The notes under the pieces were generated by a model. It saw only the letters and a list, made by a program, of their open reading frames with translations. It did no database searches and was not told the DNA's origin. Below are positions 38,501-45,791 of a stretch of DNA of 64,000 bases, piece after piece. Origin of the DNA: UBA8752 sp002172485 (GTDB lineage Bacteria > Bacteroidota > Bacteroidia > Flavobacteriales_D > Sanyastnellaceae); assembly GCA_042089915.1 (NCBI GenBank), contig JBELJZ010000014.1, positions 1 through 64,000 of the forward strand. Reading direction: 5' to 3'. Numbering within the stretch: the first letter of the stretch is position 1; each line of letters opens with the position of its first letter. The translations under genes were made by a program, and so were the position numbers.

Positions 38501-41500
38501 TTTGACCAAGGCAAATCCGGCGTTGCCGTCCGGCATGTAAGGGAAGGTCTGGTCGGCCTCGGCCAAGATGGCGGCATCGGCATCCGGATGCGCGAGGATG
38601 TACACATCGCCCGCGGCCAACACGTGGCCATCGTTGAAGCCGTTCCAGTACTCATAGCTGCCCGGGAACGGATTGCTGTTGGAGACATTGGGCCAGGCAT
38701 AGCCGTCGAGGAGCACATCGTCGCCGGTGGGATTGTAGATTTCCACCCAGCGGTTGCTGCCACTGCCCACACCGTATTCGGAGATGAACAGGTCGCAGGG
38801 GGCATAGGTGCAGAGGCTGTTGTCCTCCACATTGGCATCGGCATCGAAGTTGGTCGCCATCTCATCCTTGCAACCCGGCACAGGCTCGGCCACGGCGCAA
38901 GCCCCTTCGTAGGTGTGCATGCCAATGTGCGTGAAGTCGTCTGCAGGGTAAATATCCCACTCGCACACGCCGGCAGCGAGGCTGCCCATGGTGAACTCGG
39001 TCACCCCGTCTTCACTGCTGCGGTCCTCACCGGATGGGTTCGGATTGCCTTGATAGAAGGACTTGCGGACCAAGGTCACATTGTCGGTGGTCACCGTCTC
39101 GTCACCGCAAACCGTCCAGAAGCCCACCTCGTCGTTGTCGCCTTCGTAGTTGGCGAAGAAGTCGATGATCTCGAAGTCGGCCTCGGTGCCTTTGACCAAG
39201 GCAAATCCGGCGTTGCCGTCCGGCATGTAAGGGAAGGTCTGGTCGGCCTCGGCCAAGATGGCGGCATCGGCATCCGGATGCGCGAGGATGTACACATCGC
39301 CCGCGGCCAACACGTGGCCATCGTTGAAGCCGTTCCAGTACTCGTAGCTGCCGGGGAACGGATTGCTGTTGGACACATTCGGCCAAGCGTAGCCGTCGAG
39401 GGACACATCGTACCCGGTCGGATTGTAAATCTCCACCCAGCGGTTGCTGCCACTGCCCACACCGTACTCGGAGATGAACAGGTCGCATGCGGGAATCTCA
39501 GGCTGGGCGCAAGCACCGCTGTAGGTGTGCATGCCGAGGTCACTGAAGTCGGTCGTGCTGCGCACGAACCACTCGCAGTCGTTGGCGCTGCTGCCCAGGC
39601 TGCCACCGAAGAACTCGGTGATGCCGTCTTCGCTGCTCAGGTCCTCACCCGATGGGTTCGGATTGCCCTGGTATTGCGGGCGGCGCACGAGGACCACATT
39701 GTCGGTGGTGGATCCGTCGCACACGCTCCAGTATCCGATCTCATCGTTGTCTCCCTCGTAGTTGGCGAAGAAGTCGATGATCTCGAAGTCGGCCTCCGTT
39801 CCGCGAACGAGTGCAAACCCGGCGTTGCCGTCTGGCATGTACGGGAAGGTCTGGTCGGCCTCAGCCAAAATGGCGGCGTCGGCGTCAGGGTGGGCCAGCA
39901 CGTAGACATCGCCAGGCTGCAGGACATGGCCGGCGTTGAAGCCGTTCCAGTACTCGTAAGCGCCGGGGAATGGGTTGCTGTTGGAGACATTGGGCCAAGC
40001 GTAATCGTCGAGGAGCACTGGGGCACCCGTCGGGTTGTAGATCTCCACGTAGCGGTTGTCCGTTCCAGCGACCACACCGTACTCGGAGATGAACAGGTCG
40101 CAGGTGGTGGGCTCGACCTGAGCGCATCCACTGTTGTGGGTGTGGGCACCAAGGCCGCTGTAGTCGTCGGCGCTGCGCACCTCCCACTCGCAGTCGGTGT
40201 TGCAGGTTCCGAAGCTGCCACCGACGAACTCGGTCACACCGTCCTCGGAGCTGTTGTCCATGCCGCTCGGGAGTGGATTGCCCTGGAACTCCGGCAAGCG
40301 CACCAAGACCACGTTGTCAGTCTGCGCGTCGCCGCACACGTTCCAGAATCCGAGCGCATCGTTGTCTCCCTCCCAGTTGGCGAAGAAGTCGACGATCTCA
40401 AAGCTGTCCGGCTGGCCCTTCACAATGGCGAAGCCGACGTTGCCGTCTGCGATGTACTGAAAGGTCTGGTCGGCCTCGGCCAGGATGGCGGCATCGGCCT
40501 CGGGGTGGGCGACCACGTAGACCTCACCCGGTGCGAGCATGGCGCCTTCGTTGAAGGTGTTCCAGTACTCGTAGCTTCCCGGGAACGGGTTGCTGTTGGA
40601 GACGTTCGGCCAAGCGTAGTTGTCGAGGTTGACGGTGTAGCTGGTCGGGTTGTAGATCTCCACGTAGCGGTTGTTCGTTCCGGCTTGCACACCGTACTCG
40701 GAGATGAACAGGTCGCACGTGCCAGTACCGCAGTCTGAACCGGGTTCTGGGTACTCGCAGGTACCGTTGTTGTCCGTCGCATTGGGATCGAAGTTGCACG
40801 CGCTCTGGTCGATGCACCCTCCAACTTCATCCTGGTCACAAATGCCGTCCTCATCGGTATCCGAGGCGCAGTTGCCATCGCAGTCCAAGCCCTCCTCAGG
40901 GAAGACACAGGAACCGTCATTGGAAGTGACGGCCGCATCGTAGTTGCACGCCGTCGCATCGTCACAGCCGTAGATGCAGCCGTCGGGATTGTCACAGGAA
41001 GGAAGGAGCACTTGAATTCGACCGGCATCATTCCCCGGATTCTCCGGGTAATCCGCGGCAGCCACCAGGCCGCCCAGCGTGTCCACGATGAATTCGATGA
41101 CGCTCTCGGCGTAGAGCTCCGTCGTCAAGTTGGCCGGGACCGACTGGTCAAACGGGTAGTAGTCCCCGCCCGAGAAGGCCGGACCGCCCTCGGCGAGGAA
41201 GTTGTTGGTGGCGATGTCCACTGTGAGGCCGGCCACAGGGGTGCCGTTCTCGATGAGCACCGTACCATCATCGAGGATGGCACTGACCACGCGTTCGCCT
41301 TCCACCAGGGTCTGGCCTTGGGCGTTGTGCTCGTAAGACGTTCCGAAGAGGTCGTAGACCACCGTCAAGCCCGCGATGTGGCCGAAGCGACCGTCGTCGG
41401 AGTAGACAGCCCCGTTCTGGAAGCTGGTCATGGAGTACGCATTTTCCAGGATGAGCTTCAAGCGATCGGTCGAAACGTCCTCCACCACGGCAATGGTGTT

Positions 41501-43399
41501 GTCGAAAGGCAAGATGTTCTGAACCTGCAGGTCGGTGATGTCCCCGGCGTCATACAGGACGTCCGTGCGGAGACCGCCACCGTTGGTGATGGCCATCTGC
41601 GGTGAATCCACGCTGGCATCCACTTCCGCAAAGCGGCGGCCCGCAGCGAGGAAGGCATCGGCCACCATGTTTCCGAATCCGGACTCGCGGGCGCGGATGG
41701 TCGTCTTGCGGAGGTCCCACGCGATCTCGCTGTATCCGATGGTGTCGGCGTCGGCGTAAATCGCTTCGATGGGCGCGACCACGTTGTCGTAAAGGTAGGC
41801 ATCGCTTTCCGGGTAGTCGGAAGCGCGGTAGGTGTCCGAATACTCGTCGCTGTGCGTGTCCACGACCACACCGTTTTCGTCGAAGGTGACCTGCAAGGCG
41901 CCGAGGTAGTCGTAGTTGCCCACGGTGGTCACCATGTAGACCGGCTCACCGTCGACGTTCTGGGCCACCAGCGGATAGGTCGTCTCCTCTGCGCTGGGGT
42001 ATTGGAGGTAGATGTCGTCGTAGTCGGGGTCGTTGGTCAACATCTGGTTGCCGCCGCCGGCCACCCAAACGTCGATGCCGCGGGTTTGCGCGGCAATGGC
42101 GAAGTCACCGCCGCCATCGAGGTCATCGGCCACCAAGCCCTGCAGGGGGCTGACGAGGATGATCTTGTTGATTCCCAAGCCTTCGAGGCTGTCCACCTCA
42201 GCCTGCAGGATGCCAGCGAGGTCTTGTCCGATGATGGTGTTACCCGGGGCGGTGACGCCCGCGAGGTCGCGGGTCGTGAGGCCGATGAGGCCGACCTGCT
42301 GGCCGTCCACATCCAAGGTGATGGAGCGCGCAATGCGGCCCTGCTGCACCAAAACGTCGAGGCTGGGCTCGTTGGTGAAATCCAAGTTGGCGCTCAAGAA
42401 AGGCGTCGGGTTGTTCGGGAAGGCCTCGATCAAATCGGCGAGCACTTCCGTGCCGGCGTCGAAGTCGTGGTTGCCAATGCAGATGCCGTTGTAGTCGAGG
42501 TGGTCGAGGGCGATGGCGTCATAGGACGGGCCGCCTTCGAGGAAGACGTTGAACGCGAGGCTGGGCTTGACGTTGTCGCCGGAGCTGACCATCACATGAG
42601 GGATGCCCGCTGAGTCGGACTCGGCCCGCATGTCGTTGAGCAGGGCACCGAAGCGGTCCACGCCGAGCAACTCGCTCTCGCCGTCGTTGTTGTGGAAGAT
42701 GCGCATGGTGAGCGCCTCTCCGGGCTCGGGCGCGCCGCAGGTGCCCGTAAAGTCATGGCTGTCCAATCCTTCGTAAGCGTTGTTGATACTGTAATTGTTC
42801 TCCAGGACAATCCACTCGCTGTCATCCGCATTGGTTCCGGCAGAGGCATACCAGTCGCCTCCGTTGCCTTGGATCACGTCGGACTTGCGGCGCAGCGTGT
42901 GGTCCTTGGTGGCATTGCTGACACCTGCCACGTCCCAACCAGACCCGGGGTCGCCGTCCCAGTTTCCGATGGCGTCCACCAGGGTGAAATCCGCCTCCGT
43001 TCCTTCGACGAGGATGAACCCATCGTCGCCATTGGAGAGGAAGGAGAAGGTTATGTCCGCCACAGCCAACAAGCCGGCCTCAGCCGAAGGGTGGACAATC
43101 ATGTATGTCTCGCCCGCGCCAATCGTGGCGCCAGCGTCGAATTCGTTCCAGAACTCGTATTCACCCGGCACATTCGGTGCATTGCCCACATTCGGGAAGG
43201 CATACCCGGTCAGGTCGATGGCCGCATCAGTCGGGTTGTAAATCTCGAGGTACTTGTTGTTGGAAGACCCCTCGGCGTATTCCGAGAAGAACAGTCCACA
43301 ATTCACATCTGAGACCTGCGCGTGGGTCTCCTGCAGTACCATCGAAATGGAAACCAGCATGGTCACCAAGCGCGCAAAAGAAGAAATAAAAAGTCGCAT
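35600..43399 (-). CDS. Multidomain surface protein: lamin-tail, 5'-nucleotidase-like, choice-of-anchor I, dockerin-like tail
   Basis: 2599 residues. The start at 43399 gives a signal peptide ending VLQETHAQ; the 50 upstream in-frame codons are not protein-like. In order: lamin-tail domain 1 (about 30-220); metallophosphatase/5'-nucleotidase (228-803, with IFHNNDGESEL, GNHDFDAGTEV, ITNGGGLRTDV); Cys repeats and a calcium motif; lamin-tail domains 2-5 (near 893, 1100, 1305, 1536); choice-of-anchor I (1758-2266); lamin-tail domain 6 (2286); Cys repeats; and the tail DLNGSGAVTVADILLLLQTF then ASTCD. The nucleotidase site looks altered: Glu replaces the usual His two residues after Asp in the first motif, and VSPLQG and AGGGNQ replace His-containing motifs. 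Nucleotide or phosphoester hydrolysis is therefore doubtful. Confidence 0.87.
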   Translation of the reverse strand: MRLFISSFARLVTMLVSISMVLQETHAQVSDVNCGLFFSEYAEGSSNNKYLEIYNPTDAAIDLTGYAFPNVGNAPNVPGEYEFWNEFDAGATIGAGETYMIVHPSAEAGLLAVADITFSFLSNGDDGFILVEGTEADFTLVDAIGNWDGDPGSGWDVAGVSNATKDHTLRRKSDVIQGNGGDWYASAGTNADDSEWIVLENNYSINNAYEGLDSHDFTGTCGAPEPGEALTMRIFHNNDGESELLGVDRFGALLNDMRAESDSAGIPHVMVSSGDNVKPSLAFNVFLEGGPSYDAIALDHLDYNGICIGNHDFDAGTEVLADLIEAFPNNPTPFLSANLDFTNEPSLDVLVQQGRIARSITLDVDGQQVGLIGLTTRDLAGVTAPGNTIIGQDLAGILQAEVDSLEGLGINKIILVSPLQGLVADDLDGGGDFAIAAQTRGIDVWVAGGGNQMLTNDPDYDDIYLQYPSAEETTYPLVAQNVDGEPVYMVTTVGNYDYLGALQVTFDENGVVVDTHSDEYSDTYRASDYPESDAYLYDNVVAPIEAIYADADTIGYSEIAWDLRKTTIRARESGFGNMVADAFLAAGRRFAEVDASVDSPQMAITNGGGLRTDVLYDAGDITDLQVQNILPFDNTIAVVEDVSTDRLKLILENAYSMTSFQNGAVYSDDGRFGHIAGLTVVYDLFGTSYEHNAQGQTLVEGERVVSAILDDGTVLIENGTPVAGLTVDIATNNFLAEGGPAFSGGDYYPFDQSVPANLTTELYAESVIEFIVDTLGGLVAAADYPENPGNDAGRIQVLLPSCDNPDGCIYGCDDATACNYDAAVTSNDGSCVFPEEGLDCDGNCASDTDEDGICDQDEVGGCIDQSACNFDPNATDNNGTCEYPEPGSDCGTGTCDLFISEYGVQAGTNNRYVEIYNPTSYTVNLDNYAWPNVSNSNPFPGSYEYWNTFNEGAMLAPGEVYVVAHPEADAAILAEADQTFQYIADGNVGFAIVKGQPDSFEIVDFFANWEGDNDALGFWNVCGDAQTDNVVLVRLPEFQGNPLPSGMDNSSEDGVTEFVGGSFGTCNTDCEWEVRSADDYSGLGAHTHNSGCAQVEPTTCDLFISEYGVVAGTDNRYVEIYNPTGAPVLLDDYAWPNVSNSNPFPGAYEYWNGFNAGHVLQPGDVYVLAHPDADAAILAEADQTFPYMPDGNAGFALVRGTEADFEIIDFFANYEGDNDEIGYWSVCDGSTTDNVVLVRRPQYQGNPNPSGEDLSSEDGITEFFGGSLGSSANDCEWFVRSTTDFSDLGMHTYSGACAQPEIPACDLFISEYGVGSGSNRWVEIYNPTGYDVSLDGYAWPNVSNSNPFPGSYEYWNGFNDGHVLAAGDVYILAHPDADAAILAEADQTFPYMPDGNAGFALVKGTEADFEIIDFFANYEGDNDEVGFWTVCGDETVTTDNVTLVRKSFYQGNPNPSGEDRSSEDGVTEFTMGSLAAGVCEWDIYPADDFTHIGMHTYEGACAVAEPVPGCKDEMATNFDADANVEDNSLCTYAPCDLFISEYGVGSGSNRWVEIYNPTGDDVLLDGYAWPNVSNSNPFPGSYEYWNGFNDGHVLAAGDVYILAHPDADAAILAEADQTFPYMPDGNAGFALVKGTEADFEIIDFFANYEGDNDEVGFWTVCGDETVTTDNVTLVRMSAFQGNPNPSGEDRSSEDGVTEFTLGSLAAGVCEWDIYAADDFSHIGMHTYDGQCATGGCTDMEAENYDPSAGYDDGSCFDSNVADEVAASFATGVFDEGAAEIVDYHAGTQRLFFVNANDGQVGALSMANPDTLEFLFYIALDSGKPNSVAVVGDAVAVAVENDVTGVAGEVRFFDTDGNFLNSVPAGFLPDALTVSDDGTLLAVANEGEPDYNIPVDPEGSATIVDLSNGVMNAVATQVSFTSITESDLDESVRIFGPQTNIAQDLEPEYVAFNGDNSQLFVSCQENNAMVVIDVMSATVSDIWGLGFKDHLLEDNALDASNSDGAINITNWPAKGMYQPDAIHSYTVGGETYILTANEGDAREYFYEDSLGNEFEAYVEETRVEDVTLDQSLLDAYPGLQENENLGRIKMTTSMGDTDGDGDFDEIYTFGGRSFSIYTTDGQQVYDSGSDFERITAELIAENFNSTNDENDSFDNRSDDKGPEPEGIEIGMVNTRMYAFIGLERVGGVMVYDITDPLNPTYERYLQNRDFDGNAEAGTAGDLGPEGLVFVGADESADGEAYIVTSNEVSGTITAHRLTSLFDVVYGCTDEEATNYDADANTDDGSCEYIGCELFISEYGVGSGSNRWVEIYNPTGQDVELDGYAWPNVSNSNPFPGSYEYWNGFNDGHVLAAGDVYILAHPDADAAILAEADQTFPYMPDGNAGFALVKGTEADFEIIDMFANYEGDNDGIGSWTVCGDASVTTDNVTLVRKSAFQGNPNPSGEDLASEDGITVFTEGSLAAGVCEWEIYPADDFTHLGMHTYEGNCTQPPVQGCMDEAACNFDALAEMEVEGDCDYESCVGCMVFQACNFDALATQNDYELCDFSECAGCTYPAACNYDPTASQDDGSCDYLAGDLNGSGAVTVADILLLLQTFASTCD
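38397..38653 (-). repeat. 257-bp perfect direct repeat, copy 1 (lamin-tail domain 5)
   Basis: Identical base for base to 39087-39343, a 690-bp spacing. It is bounded by mismatches at 38396 and 38654. It encodes the middle of lamin-tail domain 5. Confidence 0.95.
39087..39343 (-). repeat. 257-bp perfect direct repeat, copy 2 (lamin-tail domain 4)
   Basis: Second copy of 38397-38653, in the adjacent lamin-tail domain. Perfect identity including third codon positions indicates recent conversion or unequal crossing-over. Confidence 0.95.
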
Positions 43400-43869
43400 G
43401 GGTTTGGTTTGGAGCGTTGAAGTTCCCGTCGTCTTCGCCCGAAGCGTTGGCCCATTCGATGATGAATGTTGGACCTCGGGTTTAACCTTGATGCACGCCA
43501 TTGTAAAGCCACGTTTACCCGGTGCATTGATAATGGACGATAACCCCATTCATCCATTCGAAAAACCCGAGAAGCCGCGGTTCAAAGGAGATTACACGCC
43601 CCCATCGCCTTTAACATCAAGTTCACGTCATTCACATTCAGAAAACATCGCCCCCCACTCCTACGCCCTCCACCGCATCTACCGCCTGCGGTAGCACGAC
43701 CACACCGCGCGGGTGCCGGACCAACGCCCGAAATCCATCACATGCTGCCGGTCGGCCTACGGCCTCCATATGCTTGGTACCGAGGACTTCGAGGCAATCA
43801 CGATCAAATCGCCAGAGATGCCTTCTATCGATACATGGGGCGCTCCGTCCGTTGCTTGAAGGACTGAGG
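43400..43869. other. 470-base gap with a possible gene remnant
   Basis: No complete gene is seen. The part near 43400 must hold the promoter of the 2599-residue gene, but no TAnnTTTG box is clear. On the plus strand 43695-43859 is an open frame of 54 codons without a start (after a TAG at 43692), ending in a protein-like stretch: HMLGTEDFEAITIKSP, then MPSIDTWGAPSVA. The opposite strand also reads plausibly over the same bases. I cannot assign either; it may be a relic or part of a dispersed repeat. Confidence 0.35.
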
Positions 43870-44511
43870 TCAGTGCTCGCGGAGGTGGTCGGCGAGCGGG
43901 AAGCGGAGGCGCGGGCCGTAGAGGCCTTCCGGCGTGCCTTCGCCCACCGAGGCGGCCATCGTGACCGTGGCTTCCGCGGGGAGGCCGAAGAGGGCGCGGA
44001 CCTTGTCGGGGTCGAGGCCCTCCATGGGGCAGCTGTCGAAGCCGGCCGCCTTGGTGGCCAGCATGAACTGAGCGGCGGCCAGGGCCACGCTCTTGTCGAC
44101 CCACGCGGTGCGGTCCTCGGCGGACATGCCGGCGATGTTGGCGGCCACCTTGTCGCGGTAATAGCTGGCGGTGCCGTCGTTGCCAACCGCCTCGAAGTGG
44201 ACGACCATGGCGGCGCATCGGGCCTCGAGCAAGTCGGGGCGGCCCACGAAGAAGACAAGCTCAGCAGAAGTCGCGGCGGCCGGTTGGGACAGGCAGGCCG
44301 TCACGGCGGCCTCGCGATGGGCGGAGCCGGAACGGACCCAGTGAAATTCCCACGGCTGCAGGTTGTTGGAACTTGGCGCCAGGTGGGCAGAGCGCAAAGC
44401 GGACTGCATCACCTCCTCGGGAACGGAAGCCGAGGAGAAGCGGCGCACGCTGCGGCGCGCGTTGGCCAGGGATTCGAAAGCCGCACCGGAAGTCGGGGTC
44501 GTGTCCGTCAT
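43870..44511 (-). CDS. Nitroreductase-family flavoprotein
   Basis: 213 residues, starting MTDTTPTSGAAFE at 44511. RRSVRRFSSASVPEE and LAPSSNNLQPWEF are the FMN-binding signatures of the nitroreductase fold. ALAAAQFMLATKAAGFDSCP and DKVRALFGLP are the usual central helix and loop. Length and motifs match NfsB-like oxidoreductases that reduce nitro compounds, quinones or flavin with NAD(P)H; the true substrate is not predictable. It is divergent from the acyltransferase gene, with 34 bases between the starts, so the two promoters must overlap or lie within coding sequence. Confidence 0.9.
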   Translation of the reverse strand: MTDTTPTSGAAFESLANARRSVRRFSSASVPEEVMQSALRSAHLAPSSNNLQPWEFHWVRSGSAHREAAVTACLSQPAAATSAELVFFVGRPDLLEARCAAMVVHFEAVGNDGTASYYRDKVAANIAGMSAEDRTAWVDKSVALAAAQFMLATKAAGFDSCPMEGLDPDKVRALFGLPAEATVTMAASVGEGTPEGLYGPRLRFPLADHLREH

Positions 44512-44545
44512 GGTTGGAATACATTCGCGCTTCGCCCTTGTTCTG

Positions 44546-45352
44546 ATGGCCCACCGATCCTTCAATTTCCTGACCGAGTTGCCCGAGCCGTTTGACGATG
44601 GGAATTGGCTCGCGCGAAACGGCCGGAGCCTGCGGCGCTTTTTCGCCTTCATCGGATTGGCCCTGACGGCCACGGCCAGTGCATTGGCCCGAAAGCTCAG
44701 CGGTGCGGACCACCGGCGATTGTACAAGCCCTACACGTGGTTTTGCCGCACCATCCACCGCGCGGCCGGCATCCGGGTGACCGTCGAGGGGGAATTGCCG
44801 GACCACGCCTGCATCCTCATCGCCAACCACCGCAGCTACATCGACGCAGTGATGGTGCCGTCCCCCCACCCGCTGGTCTTTGTGGCCAAAGCGGAAGTCA
44901 AGCGCTGGCCCATCGTCGGCTGGGGCGGCAACGCCATCCGCACCATTTGGGTCGACCGGTCGAGTCCGGAAAGCCGAAAGGCCACCCGTGTGGAAGTGCG
45001 CAAGCGGATTGAAGACGCGCTGAGCGTCATCATTTTCCCAGAGGGCACCACCTACCGCGGGCCGGACCTGCTCGACTACAAAATGGGCATGTTCAAGATG
45101 TGCGCCGAGGGCAACTTCCCCATCTGCCCCATCGCCATGGAGTACCGCAACCCCGAAGTGGCATGGGAGGGCAGCGACCTGTTTGTGCCGCACGCCTTCC
45201 GCGTCTTCCGCCGCCGCTACGTGGACGTGGCGCTGCGTTTCGGCAAGGTCCAATACGGCGACGACATGGTGGAATTGCGCGAGCGCCTCCACATCTGGAC
45301 CACCCAAGCGTGCTTGGAGATGCGCGCCAACTGGGACGCCCAGCAAGCCTGA
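44546..45352 (+). CDS. plsC: 1-acyl-sn-glycerol-3-phosphate acyltransferase
   Basis: 268 residues from the ATG at 44546. The HX4D motif is present in ANHRSYIDAV (His 95, Asp 100), followed by WVDRSSPESRK and IIFPEGTTYRGP, the acceptor-binding block. A hydrophobic segment (FFAFIGLALTATASALA) near residue 40 probably anchors it to the inner membrane. The family acylates lysophosphatidic acid to phosphatidic acid in phospholipid synthesis. An in-frame ATG at 44510 would overlap the divergent nitroreductase start and is less likely. It converges with the thioesterase gene with four bases between stops. Confidence 0.9.
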   Translation: MAHRSFNFLTELPEPFDDGNWLARNGRSLRRFFAFIGLALTATASALARKLSGADHRRLYKPYTWFCRTIHRAAGIRVTVEGELPDHACILIANHRSYIDAVMVPSPHPLVFVAKAEVKRWPIVGWGGNAIRTIWVDRSSPESRKATRVEVRKRIEDALSVIIFPEGTTYRGPDLLDYKMGMFKMCAEGNFPICPIAMEYRNPEVAWEGSDLFVPHAFRVFRRRYVDVALRFGKVQYGDDMVELRERLHIWTTQACLEMRANWDAQQA

Positions 45353-45356
45353 AGAC

Positions 45357-45752
45357 TCAGGCGACCTTGTCGGGGTGCTTGTCCTTGACGTGCTGGGCAA
45401 TGGCGAGGCTGTTGCCGTCCTCGTCGATGCGGACAAAGACGAGGCGCGTCGTGGTCACCACCGCCTCTTCGTGGCTGTAGACGTTGAACTTTCGCGCCTC
45501 AACCGCCACGGTGATGGACTTGTTGCCGATGCGCGTGATCTCGCCGTAGAGCTTGATGAGGTTGTTCTCCTTGACGGGCGATTTGAACAGCACCTCCTCC
45601 ACTTTGAGGGTCACCATGTTGGGGCTGTGGCAGAGTTCGTTGACGAACGCCACCGCCACTTCGTCGATCCAGCCGAGCATGGTGCCGCCGAAGAGGTTGT
45701 TGTGGACGCCGAGGTCGTGTTTCTTGCAAACTTTGGTACCGAGCAATTGCAT
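45357..45752 (-). CDS. Hotdog-fold acyl-CoA thioesterase
   Basis: 131 residues starting MQLLGTKVCKKHDLG; an ATG at 45767 would add five residues (MDLCR). HNNLFGGTMLGWIDEVAVAF is the hotdog helix with the catalytic Asp, as in YciA/BFIT-type acyl-CoA hydrolases. FKSPVKENNLIKLYGEITRIG and AVVTTTRLVFVRIDEDG are the following strands. It probably hydrolyses acyl-CoA in the cytoplasm, and it sits beside plsC, which uses acyl donors. The much longer frame upstream (to 47180) is antisense to the EEP gene and is not real. Confidence 0.88.
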   Translation of the reverse strand: MQLLGTKVCKKHDLGVHNNLFGGTMLGWIDEVAVAFVNELCHSPNMVTLKVEEVLFKSPVKENNLIKLYGEITRIGNKSITVAVEARKFNVYSHEEAVVTTTRLVFVRIDEDGNSLAIAQHVKDKHPDKVA

Positions 45753-45791
45753 GCGACAAAGGTCCATCTTTGTGGTCCGACTCACCGCATC

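Noticed and set aside
35924..40738. A 1604-codon plus-strand frame over the 2599-residue gene
   Set aside because: It is the antisense of tandem lamin-tail and propeller domains; its apparent repeats merely reflect those of the real gene.
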